Notes: generated from the sequence alone by a model not told the origin. Shown: positions 36,654 to 45,403, numbered from the stretch's first letter. The stretch: DNA of 64,000 nt from JBMNCR01 sp049366695 (GCA_049366695.1 JBMNCR010000060.1:1-64000); one strand, 5' to 3'. Numbers and translations: made by a program.

Positions 36654-37346
36654 TTAAATTTCTTTAAATAATTTTCTATATTTTCTTCCATAAGGAATAG
36701 GATCTGCAATTCCTCTCATATATAATAAATTCTTTGATCTATCAATTCTTTCAATAAAATTAAGATTAATTATAAATCCTTTATGACATCTAACAAAATT
36801 ATTTTCCAATTCATCAATTACATAATTAAGAGTATATTGAGTAAAAGTATTAGAATCATTTACTGTAGTTATTAATAAATTCCTATTTTTAACCTCTATA
36901 CTTATTATCTCATCTTGTTTATATACATATGTAAGTTCTTTCTTTTTAAATGTAATAGTTGGAATACTAATATTTATTCCATGCTCTATTATAGTCTGCA
37001 ATGTATTTTTAACTATCTCTTCACTAAATGGTTTCAAGATATAATCGTAACAATGGTATTTTTTAAATGCCATTAATTCTTTAGATGGTAATGCAGTTAA
37101 AAATATTATTGGAGTAAGTATATAACAATTAAGATTTCTTATCTTTTCAGCTAATTGCAACCCTGAATAATCTAATAATTGAATATCTAATAAAAAAATA
37201 TCAACTCTATTTGCTTTACAAATAGCTAATGCTTCTTCTGCAAATTGACTTTTTAATATATTTATTTCATAATCTAACGTAGATATTATTTTTTCTAAAT
37301 ACTCTTGGATTACTAATTCATCCTCAACAATAAGAATAGTAACCAT
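36654..37346 (-). CDS. LytTR-family response regulator
   Basis: 230 aa: receiver domain (1 to about 120) with acidic pair ED (8-9), phosphoacceptor Asp54 in FLLDIQLLDYSG and Lys in YILKPFSEE; then a LytTR DNA-binding domain (about 130-228) with FVRCHKGFIINLNFIE and PYGRKYRKLF. Such regulators control bacteriocin, quorum-sensing and cell-wall genes. No histidine kinase is next to it. The gene diverges from an NlpC/P60 hydrolase gene. The shared 334-base spacer holds a paired direct repeat that could be its site. Confidence 0.92.
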   Translation of the reverse strand: MVTILIVEDELVIQEYLEKIISTLDYEINILKSQFAEEALAICKANRVDIFLLDIQLLDYSGLQLAEKIRNLNCYILTPIIFLTALPSKELMAFKKYHCYDYILKPFSEEIVKNTLQTIIEHGINISIPTITFKKKELTYVYKQDEIISIEVKNRNLLITTVNDSNTFTQYTLNYVIDELENNFVRCHKGFIINLNFIERIDRSKNLLYMRGIADPIPYGRKYRKLFKEI

Positions 37347-37582
37347 AAAGAGACACCCCTTCTATATGTATAAATATAATGTGTTCGTCTTATTTTAACA
37401 TAAATTTTCTATAATTTACATGTTGATTTTTGAATGATTTTATGTTACTAAATTTAGTCATATAATTATATTTAACCCCACCCCCCTCATCTTAGTTTAG
37501 TATCTAAAGACATCATATATTACATAGTTGAAATCTCTAGCCATACTCCTCACAGTTTCATTCCATATATTACAGGTTGTAT

Positions 37583-37614
37583 TTTTGTTACAAAATATTT
37601 ATAATTTTGTTACA
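37583..37614. promoter_or_regulatory. paired direct repeat, candidate LytTR operator
   Basis: TTTTGTTACA occurs at 37583-37592 and 37605-37614, a start-to-start distance of 22 bases (about two helical turns). LytTR proteins bind two direct repeats with this spacing and a GTT core. The repeat departs from the usual flanking bases. It lies 67-98 bases before the hydrolase ATG, near a possible -35. The rest of 37347-37680 holds no gene. Confidence 0.5.
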
Positions 37615-37680
37615 CGGGCTTTTGTATCTGTTAAATTATAGACAAATATGAAGTCACACAAATAGAGAGGAGAATATGGC

Positions 37681-38331
37681 ATGACTAAAATTAAAAAAGT
37701 AATGGTTGTATTGATATTTATAATGATCATATTTACTAGCACAGCTTCTGCCGATTACTACTCAGAAGGAAAATTATTATATTATGGTATGTATAATAGT
37801 GATGTTCAAGATCTTCAATCAGATTTAAAAGATTTAGGTTATTTTCATTTTTATAAAACAACTAAATATTTTGGTAGCATTACATACAATGCAGTAGTTT
37901 CATACCAAAAAGACAAAGGATTAGTAGTTGATGGAATTGTAGGTCCACAAACATCTAGACAAATTAAAAGAGATAAAATATTGAAAACAGCAAAAGAACA
38001 AATGGGGGTTCCATATGTTTGGGGTGGTACTTCTCCTGCAGGATTCGATTGTTCAGGCTATACATATTATGTATTACATAAAAATGGAATCACCATACCT
38101 AGAACAGCTGCCGAACAATATTATGTTGGTAATTGGGTTAATAAAAGCAATCTTATTCCTGGAGACCTTGTTTTTTTTACCACTTATAAATCTGGTCCTT
38201 CACATGTAGGATTTTACGTAGGTAACAATAAGTTTATACATGCGAGTTCTAGCAATGGCATTATAATATCTGATCTAAACAACACTTATTGGAGTCCAAG
38301 ATATATCGGTGCTAAAAGAATAATAAAATAG
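37681..38331 (+). CDS. secreted NlpC/P60 peptidoglycan hydrolase with PG-binding domain
   Basis: 216 aa. Signal peptide 1-24 ending ASA. A PG_binding_1 repeat (about 36-96, GMYNSDVQDLQSDLKDLGYF...GIVGPQTSRQI) is followed by an NlpC/P60 domain (about 99-216). Catalytic triad: Cys124 in GFDCSGY, His175 in GPSHVGFY, third His187 in FIHASS. It should cleave D-gamma-Glu-diamino acid bonds in the cell wall, possibly of spores. AGGAG precedes the ATG. Divergent from the LytTR regulator gene, which may control it. Confidence 0.94.
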   Translation: MTKIKKVMVVLIFIMIIFTSTASADYYSEGKLLYYGMYNSDVQDLQSDLKDLGYFHFYKTTKYFGSITYNAVVSYQKDKGLVVDGIVGPQTSRQIKRDKILKTAKEQMGVPYVWGGTSPAGFDCSGYTYYVLHKNGITIPRTAAEQYYVGNWVNKSNLIPGDLVFFTTYKSGPSHVGFYVGNNKFIHASSSNGIIISDLNNTYWSPRYIGAKRIIK

Positions 38332-38428
38332 TTTTTATTAAAGAATTATCGATTAAACAAAATATTATAAAATTAAACTATAGTTTAATATTTTTTAAAA
38401 TAATTGTGAATTTTACTAATTTAAAAAT

Positions 38429-38471
38429 GACATGAGTAATCCTTTGTTTCAAAATATAGGTTACTCATGTC
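38429..38471. terminator. convergent terminator between the hydrolase and spoIIIAH
   Basis: GACATGAGTAA (38429-38439) pairs with TTACTCATGTC (38461-38471), and a CC/GG pair extends the stem. The minus-strand side is followed by ATTTTTAAA and the plus-strand side by TTCTCTTTA, so it can serve both genes. Confidence 0.7.
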
Positions 38472-38536
38472 TTCTCTTTATTAAATGTGAAAGCATTACT
38501 TTTCTATTTAATAAATAATACAATATTTGGGAAACA

Positions 38537-39082
38537 TTATTCCCCATTATTATTAGTTGCTATAGAAATATTTTGCAAGTCTACTCCGCTTTCTTTATTA
38601 ACAATATCTTGAATTTGAGCAGCTTGTGATGTAGTTAATTGGTTTGCATCTATTACAACATTTACGTATCCATCATGAATAAAAACTATAGCATCATTAA
38701 ATCCTTTTGCTCTAATTAAGTTTTCTATAACCATTTCTTTTTCGCTTAATTTTACTAAATTAATAACTTCTTGCTGTGCCATATTTTTAGTTTCAACATC
38801 ACTATCATCATTATTCGAAATATTTTCTAGCATAGATACATGTTCACTTCTGCTCTTATCTCTTTCTATTTTATAATCTATGAAAAATTCATCAGTTATA
38901 GTTGTTCCTCCAGTCATAATCTCATTTTCTGTTTCACTATCTACTAATTCCGCATTAATTGGAGTTTCATCATTTGTAACCTCTGCAGTATCAAAAAATG
39001 CTTGATAATTCACATAACCTACTAAAATCAAAATCAATACTAAACTTAAAACTAATACATTTTTCCTCTTAATAAAATTCAT
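38537..39082 (-). CDS. spoIIIAH: stage III sporulation protein SpoIIIAH
   Basis: Mother-cell membrane protein that meets forespore SpoIIQ across the intermembrane space. 181 aa: one N-terminal membrane helix (about 8-26), a variable acidic linker, then the YscJ/FliF-like ring-building domain (about 85-175), with the segment KSRSEHVSMLENI before it and LIRAKGFNDAIVFIHDGYVNVVI within it. Last gene of the spoIIIA operon, 21 bases after spoIIIAG. AGGGAGG precedes the ATG. Confidence 0.94.
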   Translation of the reverse strand: MNFIKRKNVLVLSLVLILILVGYVNYQAFFDTAEVTNDETPINAELVDSETENEIMTGGTTITDEFFIDYKIERDKSRSEHVSMLENISNNDDSDVETKNMAQQEVINLVKLSEKEMVIENLIRAKGFNDAIVFIHDGYVNVVIDANQLTTSQAAQIQDIVNKESGVDLQNISIATNNNGE

Positions 39083-39103
39083 ATTAAACCTCCCTATTAC
39101 TTA

Positions 39104-39703
39104 TTATTTCTTTTTAGCATAAACCATCACTTTATGAGCTGGTAGATCTAAAGCATTTTCTACGCCTTTCATTAACTTGTATTTCACTTGAGGGTCTGCA
39201 GCTCCTTGCGCAACAATTATCACCCCTTTAACCTCGGGATAGTTTTCTGTTATAACTACTGGTGAATTATTTCCATTTTCATTTACCATAATTGCATCTT
39301 CATCTACGCTACTTTGTTCTGTTATTCTCTGACCACCTTGATTATCACTTTCACTAGTTATACTATTTGTTTCTGAAGTATTATAGGCTACTTCCTTTTC
39401 TTCTACACTTCGAAAAGTAATCAATACCTCAACATTTCCCACTCCATCAATTTGTCCTAATATATACTTTAATTCACTCTGTAAATTTTCTTGATAATCA
39501 ACAGATTCGTTTAAAGTAATTGTCTCTTGTGAAATTTCATCTTCCACATCATTTTGAGATACAGTGGAATCTTGAAAATAATTTGATGCAAATACTAAAG
39601 CAATACCAATTATACAAATAAAAATTATGTTAATCACTTTATCTTTGTCATTCAACCCTTTTACTTTTTTAACTATTTCTCTTAGGTTTTTTGGTATATT
39701 CAC
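39104..39703 (-). CDS. spoIIIAG: stage III sporulation protein SpoIIIAG
   Basis: Ring-forming component of the SpoIIIA-SpoIIQ feeding channel. 199 aa: membrane helix (about 26-44), then a domain with LKYILGQIDGVGNVEVLITF, a variable insert (about 110-145) and the C-terminal VKGVIIVAQGAADPQVKYKLMKGVENALDLPAHKV, the most conserved part. GTG start eight bases after GGAGGG, which lies in the end of spoIIIAF. Confidence 0.95.
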   Translation of the reverse strand: MNIPKNLREIVKKVKGLNDKDKVINIIFICIIGIALVFASNYFQDSTVSQNDVEDEISQETITLNESVDYQENLQSELKYILGQIDGVGNVEVLITFRSVEEKEVAYNTSETNSITSESDNQGGQRITEQSSVDEDAIMVNENGNNSPVVITENYPEVKGVIIVAQGAADPQVKYKLMKGVENALDLPAHKVMVYAKKK

Positions 39704-39705
39704 TT

Positions 39706-40317
39706 TTATCCCTCCATGTCATTTATCTTTTTATTAATAGATATATTCTCTTGTTGTAAATTATAGAAGTTTAAAAAGAAATTATTTATTTTATCAATAG
39801 TATTTTCACTTATATCTAAACCAGAATCTTCTTTAGAATCTGTTAAATCTATTTTATTTATTACGATTTTCAAATCGTTTTCTTCTTCTAAAATACATAT
39901 ATAGGCCTTCTTTAAAGTACCAAATTCTTCTTTCGATAAATCTTCATTTATTTCTAAATTAACATCAATATTTTTCCCCAGTATTTCTTCTAACTCTTTC
40001 TTTATATTTGTAATCAATTTTTCCTTATATATTGATACTGTCATTTTATTTTGAACAACAGAAACTTCATTTTCATCAATCACATTATTTTGAACTACCT
40101 TTTCATCCATAATTAATGAATGTTTTAAATATAAATCATTCAAATATGTATCGGCATTTGAAATGTTAATAAATGGTTTTAATATTACCAACATAACTAA
40201 AAACCCAGATAATACTTTTACATATTTTCCTAATTTTTCAGGTATTATTAAATTTACCAAAGATATTGTTACAGTTATAAATACAATATTTTTAATCCAA
40301 GATGAAAAAAACTCCAT
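39706..40317 (-). CDS. spoIIIAF: stage III sporulation protein SpoIIIAF
   Basis: 203 aa with two N-terminal membrane helices (about 8-25 and 31-50, the segment IPEKLGKYVKVLSGFLVMLVILKPF is family-typical) and a soluble acidic C-terminal domain that has a ring-building fold in Bacillus. Part of the mother-cell side of the channel. Two bases separate it from spoIIIAG and eight from spoIIIAE. AGGTG lies just before the ATG. Confidence 0.92.
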   Translation of the reverse strand: MEFFSSWIKNIVFITVTISLVNLIIPEKLGKYVKVLSGFLVMLVILKPFINISNADTYLNDLYLKHSLIMDEKVVQNNVIDENEVSVVQNKMTVSIYKEKLITNIKKELEEILGKNIDVNLEINEDLSKEEFGTLKKAYICILEEENDLKIVINKIDLTDSKEDSGLDISENTIDKINNFFLNFYNLQQENISINKKINDMEG

Positions 40318-40325
40318 TATATCAC

Positions 40326-41495
40326 CTACCTATACATAATAGTCATATCTCCTAAAAAAATAATTATAGTAATTATTAGAAAAAACATAAATGCAATAAT
40401 GATCACACATGCCATAACTAACATAATATATGATGCAACATCCATAAGACATTTGACTATCCTTTCGTCTGAAATAGGTTGAATAATTGCGGCAGATACC
40501 CTAAACATAATGTATATAACAAACATTTTAATTATTGGAAACAGTATTATGCCTATAATTATAAGCAATCCAATAACACCAACTGCATTTTTAATAAGCG
40601 CCGATGCACTAATAATTGTATCCATTGAATCAGCTAAAAAGCCACCTACAAATGGTATAAAGTTTTCAACAGCATATTTAGCAGTTTTTACACTTACTCC
40701 ATCTAGAGTAGTCATTGTAATACCTTGAATAGATACTACTCCTAAAAATATAATAAATAAGAAACCTAAAATATAAAGTGCCGTATCTTTTAATAGTTTT
40801 GCTAAATTTCCTATCTTGACATCTATTGATATATGATTTATTAATGTCACCACTGCAGACGCTATTATAAGTGGATATACTATTGCATTAATGGTTGTAC
40901 CAATTAAACTTACTATATACAATACAAGAGGACTCAATATGCTGCTACTGGCTATTGCACCTACAGATGCTAAAAGCAAAAACATCGTAGGTAAAATTGC
41001 TTTAATAAAGGTCACCATGCTATCTATTGTAGATGAAGCTAAATTAATAGAAGTAAAAAAACTATTAGTTATCATTCCAATTAAAACAAGATAAACGACA
41101 TAAAAAGCAATATTGCTAACTTGACTATTTCCAAATGAAGTTGAAATATTATTTAAAATTGCAGCCATTACTGCAAGAAATATTATTTTTGCTAACAAAT
41201 CTAGAGTTGTGGATATTTCAGCAAGTAAATGCTTTTTTACACTATTTAATAAACTTTGTATATCCCAGCTTACTTCTCCCTTTATTGCCCCAGTAATAAA
41301 TTCTTTAATTGTTTTGAAATTTAATACCTCATCCAATTCTCCCTGTGAATAAAATTCTTCTAAATTTTGCACATCATACTGTTCATATATTTCATTAGTG
41401 AGATCTTCTAAAATACTAGTATCGTCTTCCATACAATAGACCTCTGTACCAGACAATAAAACAAACATTATTAATAATATTATAATTTTTTTCAT
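40326..41495 (-). CDS. spoIIIAE: stage III sporulation protein SpoIIIAE
   Basis: Large polytopic channel protein of 389 aa: signal peptide (about 1-21), a soluble segment ending KGEVSWDIQSLLNSV, then seven or eight helices. The segment FIPFVGGFLADSMDTIISASALIKNAVG is strongly conserved in SpoIIIAE. Proposed to form the membrane path in the mother-cell membrane. GGGAG stands six bases before the ATG. Overlap-free spacing on both sides in the operon. Confidence 0.95.
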   Translation of the reverse strand: MKKIIILLIMFVLLSGTEVYCMEDDTSILEDLTNEIYEQYDVQNLEEFYSQGELDEVLNFKTIKEFITGAIKGEVSWDIQSLLNSVKKHLLAEISTTLDLLAKIIFLAVMAAILNNISTSFGNSQVSNIAFYVVYLVLIGMITNSFFTSINLASSTIDSMVTFIKAILPTMFLLLASVGAIASSSILSPLVLYIVSLIGTTINAIVYPLIIASAVVTLINHISIDVKIGNLAKLLKDTALYILGFLFIIFLGVVSIQGITMTTLDGVSVKTAKYAVENFIPFVGGFLADSMDTIISASALIKNAVGVIGLLIIIGIILFPIIKMFVIYIMFRVSAAIIQPISDERIVKCLMDVASYIMLVMACVIIIAFMFFLIITIIIFLGDMTIMYR

Positions 41496-41505
41496 ACGTA
41501 TCTCC

Positions 41506-41898
41506 CTATGGAATTAGGTTTATCATAAAATTAATCAATGCAAATACTATAGGAACAGATAAATAAATTATGATTACTTTTCCTGCTAATTCTATTTTCA
41601 TTCCAATAGATTTTTCTCCAGCATCCTTACATATCTGCGAACCAAATTCTGTTATATATGCCACACTAATAACTTTTAAAATAACCCCAAAATATTCACT
41701 ATTTATATCTATCCTAGACCATAATAACTTAAAACTCTCTAGTATTGGTTCAAGATAGGAATATATAAAAAACAGAATTATTATACCAGTTACAATAGAA
41801 AGAAATATTTGATATTCAGGGTTATAATTTTTTACTAATACAATCAACACTGTAGCTAAAATCCCAATTATTACTATTTGAAATATATCCATATCCAC
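41506..41898 (-). CDS. spoIIIAD: stage III sporulation protein SpoIIIAD
   Basis: Membrane protein of about 130 aa with four helices and the conserved run VISVAYITEFGSQICKDAGEKSIGMKIELAGK before the last helix. Function within the SpoIIIA complex is unclear. Two starts are possible: GTG at 41898 and ATG at 41892, the latter better spaced from GGTG. Eight bases after spoIIIAC. Confidence 0.93.
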   Translation of the reverse strand: MDMDIFQIVIIGILATVLIVLVKNYNPEYQIFLSIVTGIIILFFIYSYLEPILESFKLLWSRIDINSEYFGVILKVISVAYITEFGSQICKDAGEKSIGMKIELAGKVIIIYLSVPIVFALINFMINLIP

Positions 41899-41906
41899 AC
41901 CAATTT

Positions 41907-42104
41907 TCAGTATAATTGAAACATAGTTTTTACAGCATTAAATAAATCAGCAATCATAGTAATAACCATCATTAAAACAACTACCATACCCGTTAATGTC
42001 ACCATAGTAGCCATTTCCTCTCTATCTGCTTTTTTTAATATTTGATTTAATACAGCTACAACAATCCCTATTGCTGCTATTTTAAATATCATTTGTACAT
42101 CCAT
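41907..42104 (-). CDS. spoIIIAC: stage III sporulation protein SpoIIIAC
   Basis: 65 residues, two membrane helices joined by a charged loop: IFKIAAIGIVVAVLNQILKK, then DREEMATMVTLTGMVVVLMM. Exactly the size and pattern of SpoIIIAC. GAGGGGG lies seven bases before the ATG. Between spoIIIAB (13 bases) and spoIIIAD. Confidence 0.95.
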   Translation of the reverse strand: MDVQMIFKIAAIGIVVAVLNQILKKADREEMATMVTLTGMVVVLMMVITMIADLFNAVKTMFQLY

Positions 42105-42117
42105 ATAATCCCCCTCA

Positions 42118-42639
42118 CTAAATTATCAAAATAACTAAAAACAATCCAATTATTATTCCTAATTCGTTGAATAATTTTGTATATTTATCTTTATGTTTAT
42201 TCGCTTCATGTACTTGAGAATTTAATCTTGACTTTATTACTTTAAAATATTTTTTTTGATTTTCCGTGTCTGTGGTGCCGAGTATATTACCAAAGTATAT
42301 GAGCAATTCATTGTCCTCTTGATTCAATGCTAGATTATCTTTATTCATTATTAAGACTTCTTGCCATACTTCACTTAATGGACGATAACCGAAATCTGAT
42401 AACTTAATTAAAACTTCTTCTATGATATTGTTAATAGGCCACTTAAATTTTTTTTTAATTGAATCGAAGATATCGATCACTGGTGTAGATGTATATGTAA
42501 TCTCTGTTTCAAAATACTCAATAAATTCTAAAAAAGCTAGTAGCTGTTTATAGCGTTTTTTATACCTATTTCCCAATATATTGCCTATATAAAAACAACT
42601 AAAAAATATTACTACTAATCCTAATGTTTTAATGAACAT
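42118..42639 (-). CDS. spoIIIAB: stage III sporulation protein SpoIIIAB
   Basis: 173 aa with a membrane helix at each end (about 1-22 and 156-173) around a helical cytoplasmic domain, as in SpoIIIAB, which resembles T2SS GspF. The segments ALLEFIEYFETEI-like (FLEFIEYFETEITYTSTPV) and NIIEEVL are visible. Its ATG overlaps the end of spoIIIAA by 11 bases, so the two are coupled. Confidence 0.93.
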   Translation of the reverse strand: MFIKTLGLVVIFFSCFYIGNILGNRYKKRYKQLLAFLEFIEYFETEITYTSTPVIDIFDSIKKKFKWPINNIIEEVLIKLSDFGYRPLSEVWQEVLIMNKDNLALNQEDNELLIYFGNILGTTDTENQKKYFKVIKSRLNSQVHEANKHKDKYTKLFNELGIIIGLFLVILII

Positions 42640-43627
42640 TTTTTTTACCTAACATAAAAAATTCGTCAACATCTACTACTTGAGAAATAGTACCTGGCCC
42701 CAACGTATTATTTAAAAAAATAATTTTTTTAAATAGTTTTTCTTTAACCATTTGACAAACATATGGTCTGTTTAATATTTCCTCCATACTTGCTCCATGT
42801 ACTGTTGTAATTATTTTTATTCCTGCATTTAAAGCTTCATGTATAGATAATAAATCTTCTTTAGAACCTATTTCATCAGTAACTATTACATCCGGCGACA
42901 TAGATCTGATCATATTTATTATTCCTTGGGCCTTGGGGCAACAATCCAATACATCTGTTCTTATCCCTATATCATTTTGAGGCACTCCTTTATAACAACC
43001 AGCTATTTCTGACCTCTCATCAACTACTCCTATATTTAAACCCTTATTAATATCATCACCTATACTCAATTGTCTAACTAGATCTCTTAAAATCGTAGTT
43101 TTACCACTTTTAGGAGGTCCTACTATAAGAGAGTGATATACTTCACCTCTATTATTCCTAATAATTTTCATAAGCTTTGTACCACATCCTAAAACTTCTC
43201 GCATTATTCTATAATTCAATCCGTTAACATATTTGATTGTTTTTATATATCCCTTTTCCAAAACTACTTTTCCGCAAATTCCTACTCTATGCCCTCCCTT
43301 TAATGTTATATATCCTTTAGACAATTCTTCTTCGATAGAATACAAAGAATACTGACTTAGCAATTGCAATGAATTATATATTTCATTTTCTTTTACGATA
43401 TAAGCCTCTTTTAAATCACTTGTTATATTTCCTTTTCTATCGATCATAAAGTCCTCTTTAGATTTACATAACATTAATGGTTTTCCTGCTCTTAAACGTA
43501 TTTCATCAATTTGTAAAAGTAAATTTTCGTCTACTTGGCTCAAAATATTTTTGATTTTTAATTCGCAAGCTCTAAAAATAATTTCTTTTAAATCTTTTTC
43601 TATTCTTTCGTAAAATACTTTATTCAT
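42629..43627 (-). CDS. spoIIIAA: stage III sporulation ATPase SpoIIIAA
   Basis: Cytosolic secretion-type ATPase of 332 aa that drives the SpoIIIA channel from the mother cell. RLRAGKP near the start, then SKGYITLKGGHRVGICG, Walker A GPPKSGKTTILRDL (about 170), VDERSEIAG, Walker B VIVTDEIGSKEDL. First gene of the eight-gene operon, with AAGGAGG seven bases before the ATG. In Bacillus it is transcribed by sigma-E. Upstream TCATATT fits a sigma-E -35, but the following CATAATAC is only 11 bases away, so I do not call a promoter. Confidence 0.96.
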   Translation of the reverse strand: MNKVFYERIEKDLKEIIFRACELKIKNILSQVDENLLLQIDEIRLRAGKPLMLCKSKEDFMIDRKGNITSDLKEAYIVKENEIYNSLQLLSQYSLYSIEEELSKGYITLKGGHRVGICGKVVLEKGYIKTIKYVNGLNYRIMREVLGCGTKLMKIIRNNRGEVYHSLIVGPPKSGKTTILRDLVRQLSIGDDINKGLNIGVVDERSEIAGCYKGVPQNDIGIRTDVLDCCPKAQGIINMIRSMSPDVIVTDEIGSKEDLLSIHEALNAGIKIITTVHGASMEEILNRPYVCQMVKEKLFKKIIFLNNTLGPGTISQVVDVDEFFMLGKKNVH

Positions 43628-43700
43628 CTCTAACCTCCTTGTCCTTATTTATATGTATTATGAAGAAATAATAAATATGACATGTTCGAGAAAAAAAAGC

Positions 43701-43737
43701 ATTAAAAAAAGCTTTGAGTTTAATTCAAAGCTTTTTA
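43701..43737 (-). terminator. terminator of the 51-aa membrane protein gene
   Basis: AAAAAGCTTTGA (43706-43717) and TCAAAGCTTTTT (43725-43736) form a 12-bp stem, followed on the minus strand by TTT and more T-rich sequence. It isolates spoIIIAA from upstream transcription. Confidence 0.85.
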
Positions 43738-43921
43738 TCGATAAAATAGCTAATTTTTTGTTCTTTCTATTCCTATTAATATTAGTATAATTATTTTTTA
43801 ATATTTGATTGACAGATTTTTCAAAAGTAATTCTTGTATATAATGAAATTCCTCTACTACTGAAGTATATATAATATTAACTTTATATAGATACAATTGT
43901 GCACTTTTATCTTTCACTTAA

Positions 43922-44077
43922 TTAAGTTGTTATTGTATTCGCTTCATAAATAGCAGTTGTATAAATTCCTTCACAAGATGCAATTGAATTACCAGTAAAT
44001 TTTGTTAATAGAAAGATAAACACTACTATTACAAAAATAACCATCGTAAAAATTTTATATTTTTTGTTTAATTTCAA
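43922..44077 (-). CDS. very small membrane protein upstream of spoIIIAA
   Basis: 51 codons from a TTG at 44075-44077, eight bases after AGGAG. An in-frame ATG at 44083 is too close to that site. The product starts MKLNKKYK, has one hydrophobic helix (about 10-25, IFTMVIFVIVVFIFLL) and a 24-residue tail with a single Cys (GNSIASCEGIYTTAIYEANT). The ribosome site, membrane helix, clean stop and downstream terminator support a real gene. No family recognised. Bases 43740-43920 contain nothing else. Confidence 0.6.
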   Translation of the reverse strand: MKLNKKYKIFTMVIFVIVVFIFLLTKFTGNSIASCEGIYTTAIYEANTITT

Positions 44078-44162
44078 ATCCATCACTCCTAATTTACATG
44101 TTATTGAAAATATATAATAGTACCCTTAAATAAATCTTAATCTCTTTAATATTTATATAAAA

Positions 44163-44191
44163 AAACTATTATCATATAATGATAATAGTTT
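44163..44191. terminator. terminator downstream of the zinc-ribbon protein
   Basis: AAACTATTATCA and TGATAATAGTTT form a perfect 12-bp stem with a five-base loop. A and T runs flank it on both sides. It lies 39 bases after the zinc-ribbon stop. Confidence 0.85.
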
Positions 44192-44229
44192 TTTTATATA
44201 AATATCTTATACTTTATTACCGAACAACA

Positions 44230-44661
44230 TCAATCTTCATCATCACAACAACAATCCTCATCAGTGCAATCACAATCACAGTCACTTGTATCTACTTCAA
44301 CAATATCACCACAATTAGGACACTCAACCTGAAAATCGTTGTCTTCTATTTCATAATAATCTACAATAAAATTCTTCCCACAGTTTGGACATTCAATCTC
44401 GTAATAATCTTCTTCTTCTTCTTCATCAAACATATCTAATCCGTACATATCGTCTTCTAATTCCATTAAATCTTCGTCAATTAATTCTACATAATCTTCT
44501 AAATCATCATAAGCATCTCCGACACCTTCTAATGCATTTGTAATATCATCAAGAACTTCAACAATTTTTGTAAGTACTTTTCCTTCTTTAGAAGATTCGT
44601 CTATACCAAGTCCATCACATAATCCTTTAAGATATGAAACTTTTTCATTTATATATTCCAC
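44230..44661 (-). CDS. acidic double zinc-ribbon protein with Asp/Cys tail
   Basis: 143 aa in three parts. Residues 1-55 are a helical domain (MEYINEKVSYLKGLCDGLGI...) that resembles the clostridial 'CD1247 N-terminal domain' family from memory. Residues 56-85 are very acidic. Two CPNCG motifs then form a zinc ribbon, and the last 20 residues alternate Asp and Cys (DCDCDC, DCCC). The tail could bind further metal. GTG start seven bases after AGGAGG. Function unknown. It stands alone between efp and the spoIIIA region. Confidence 0.8.
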   Translation of the reverse strand: MEYINEKVSYLKGLCDGLGIDESSKEGKVLTKIVEVLDDITNALEGVGDAYDDLEDYVELIDEDLMELEDDMYGLDMFDEEEEEDYYEIECPNCGKNFIVDYYEIEDNDFQVECPNCGDIVEVDTSDCDCDCTDEDCCCDDED

Positions 44662-44774
44662 TTTAATTCCTCCTTTACGTCTTAATTATACCCCATTGTT
44701 TTAATTAATAATACATTAATTTCTAAAAAAAACTACAAATACTGTTAATAAATATAATAATAAAATTAGTACGA

Positions 44775-44805
44775 AAAAAGATTAGAATTTTTTGCTTTCT
44801 AATCT
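44775..44805 (-). terminator. terminator of efp
   Basis: On the minus strand AGATTAGAA pairs with TTCTAATCT (44779-44805) and TTTTTT follows. It lies 41 bases after the efp stop codon. Confidence 0.88.
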
Positions 44806-44845
44806 TGAATACTATTAAAAAAATACATAATTATTCAAATTTCTT

Positions 44846-45403
44846 TTAAACTCTCTCCATATATTCCCCTGTTCTCGTATCTATTCTAATGACATCACCT
44901 TGTTCTACGAATAATGGCACTGTAACTTGAGCTCCTGTTTCTACTGTTGCTGGTTTATTAGCACCTGTAGCTGTGTCACCTTTAAAACCTGGCTCAGTTT
45001 CCATTATTTCTAATTCCACAAAATTAGGCGCAGCTACGGAGAACGCCTGTCCTTTAAAGAATTTTATAGTAGCATTCATATTTTCTTTTAAATATTTCAT
45101 AGCATCTTCTACTTGATCAAAATTTAACGGTATTTGTTCATAAGTTTCCAAATCCATAAAATAATACAACATACCATCATTATACAAATATTGCATTTCT
45201 TTTGTTTCTATATGTGCTTTAGGAAATTTTTCAGTTGGACTGAATGTTTTTTCAACCACGGACCCATTCATAATATTTTTTATTTTTGTTCTTACAAATG
45301 CCGCACCTTTACCTGGTTTTACATGTTGAAAATCTATAACAACAAAAACATCTTTACCTACTTCAAAAGTTACACCTTTTCTAAAATCCCCTGCAGAAAT
45401 CAT
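44846..45403 (-). CDS. efp: translation elongation factor P
   Basis: EF-P relieves ribosome stalling at polyproline runs. 185 aa, three beta-barrel domains. The tip loop is VKPGKGAAF with Lys32 at the position that is modified or left bare in different bacteria. No epmA/epmB or ymfI-like modification gene is nearby. The C-terminal signature region (EPGFKGDTATGANKPA...GAQVTVPLFVEQGD) is complete. GGAGGG precedes the ATG by six bases. Confidence 0.97.
   Translation of the reverse strand: MISAGDFRKGVTFEVGKDVFVVIDFQHVKPGKGAAFVRTKIKNIMNGSVVEKTFSPTEKFPKAHIETKEMQYLYNDGMLYYFMDLETYEQIPLNFDQVEDAMKYLKENMNATIKFFKGQAFSVAAPNFVELEIMETEPGFKGDTATGANKPATVETGAQVTVPLFVEQGDVIRIDTRTGEYMERV

Noticed and set aside
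43640..43680. Sigma-E promoter of the spoIIIA operon
   Set aside because: TCATATT is a good -35, but the nearest CATA-type -10 is only 11 bases away, too close; left uncalled.
43684..43694. LexA-like half site CGAACATGTC upstream of spoIIIAA
   Set aside because: The second half (GTTC) is missing.
44179..44439. Plus-strand frame opposite the zinc-ribbon gene
   Set aside because: Antisense shadow of the Asp/Glu/Cys codons; no ribosome site and low-complexity product.
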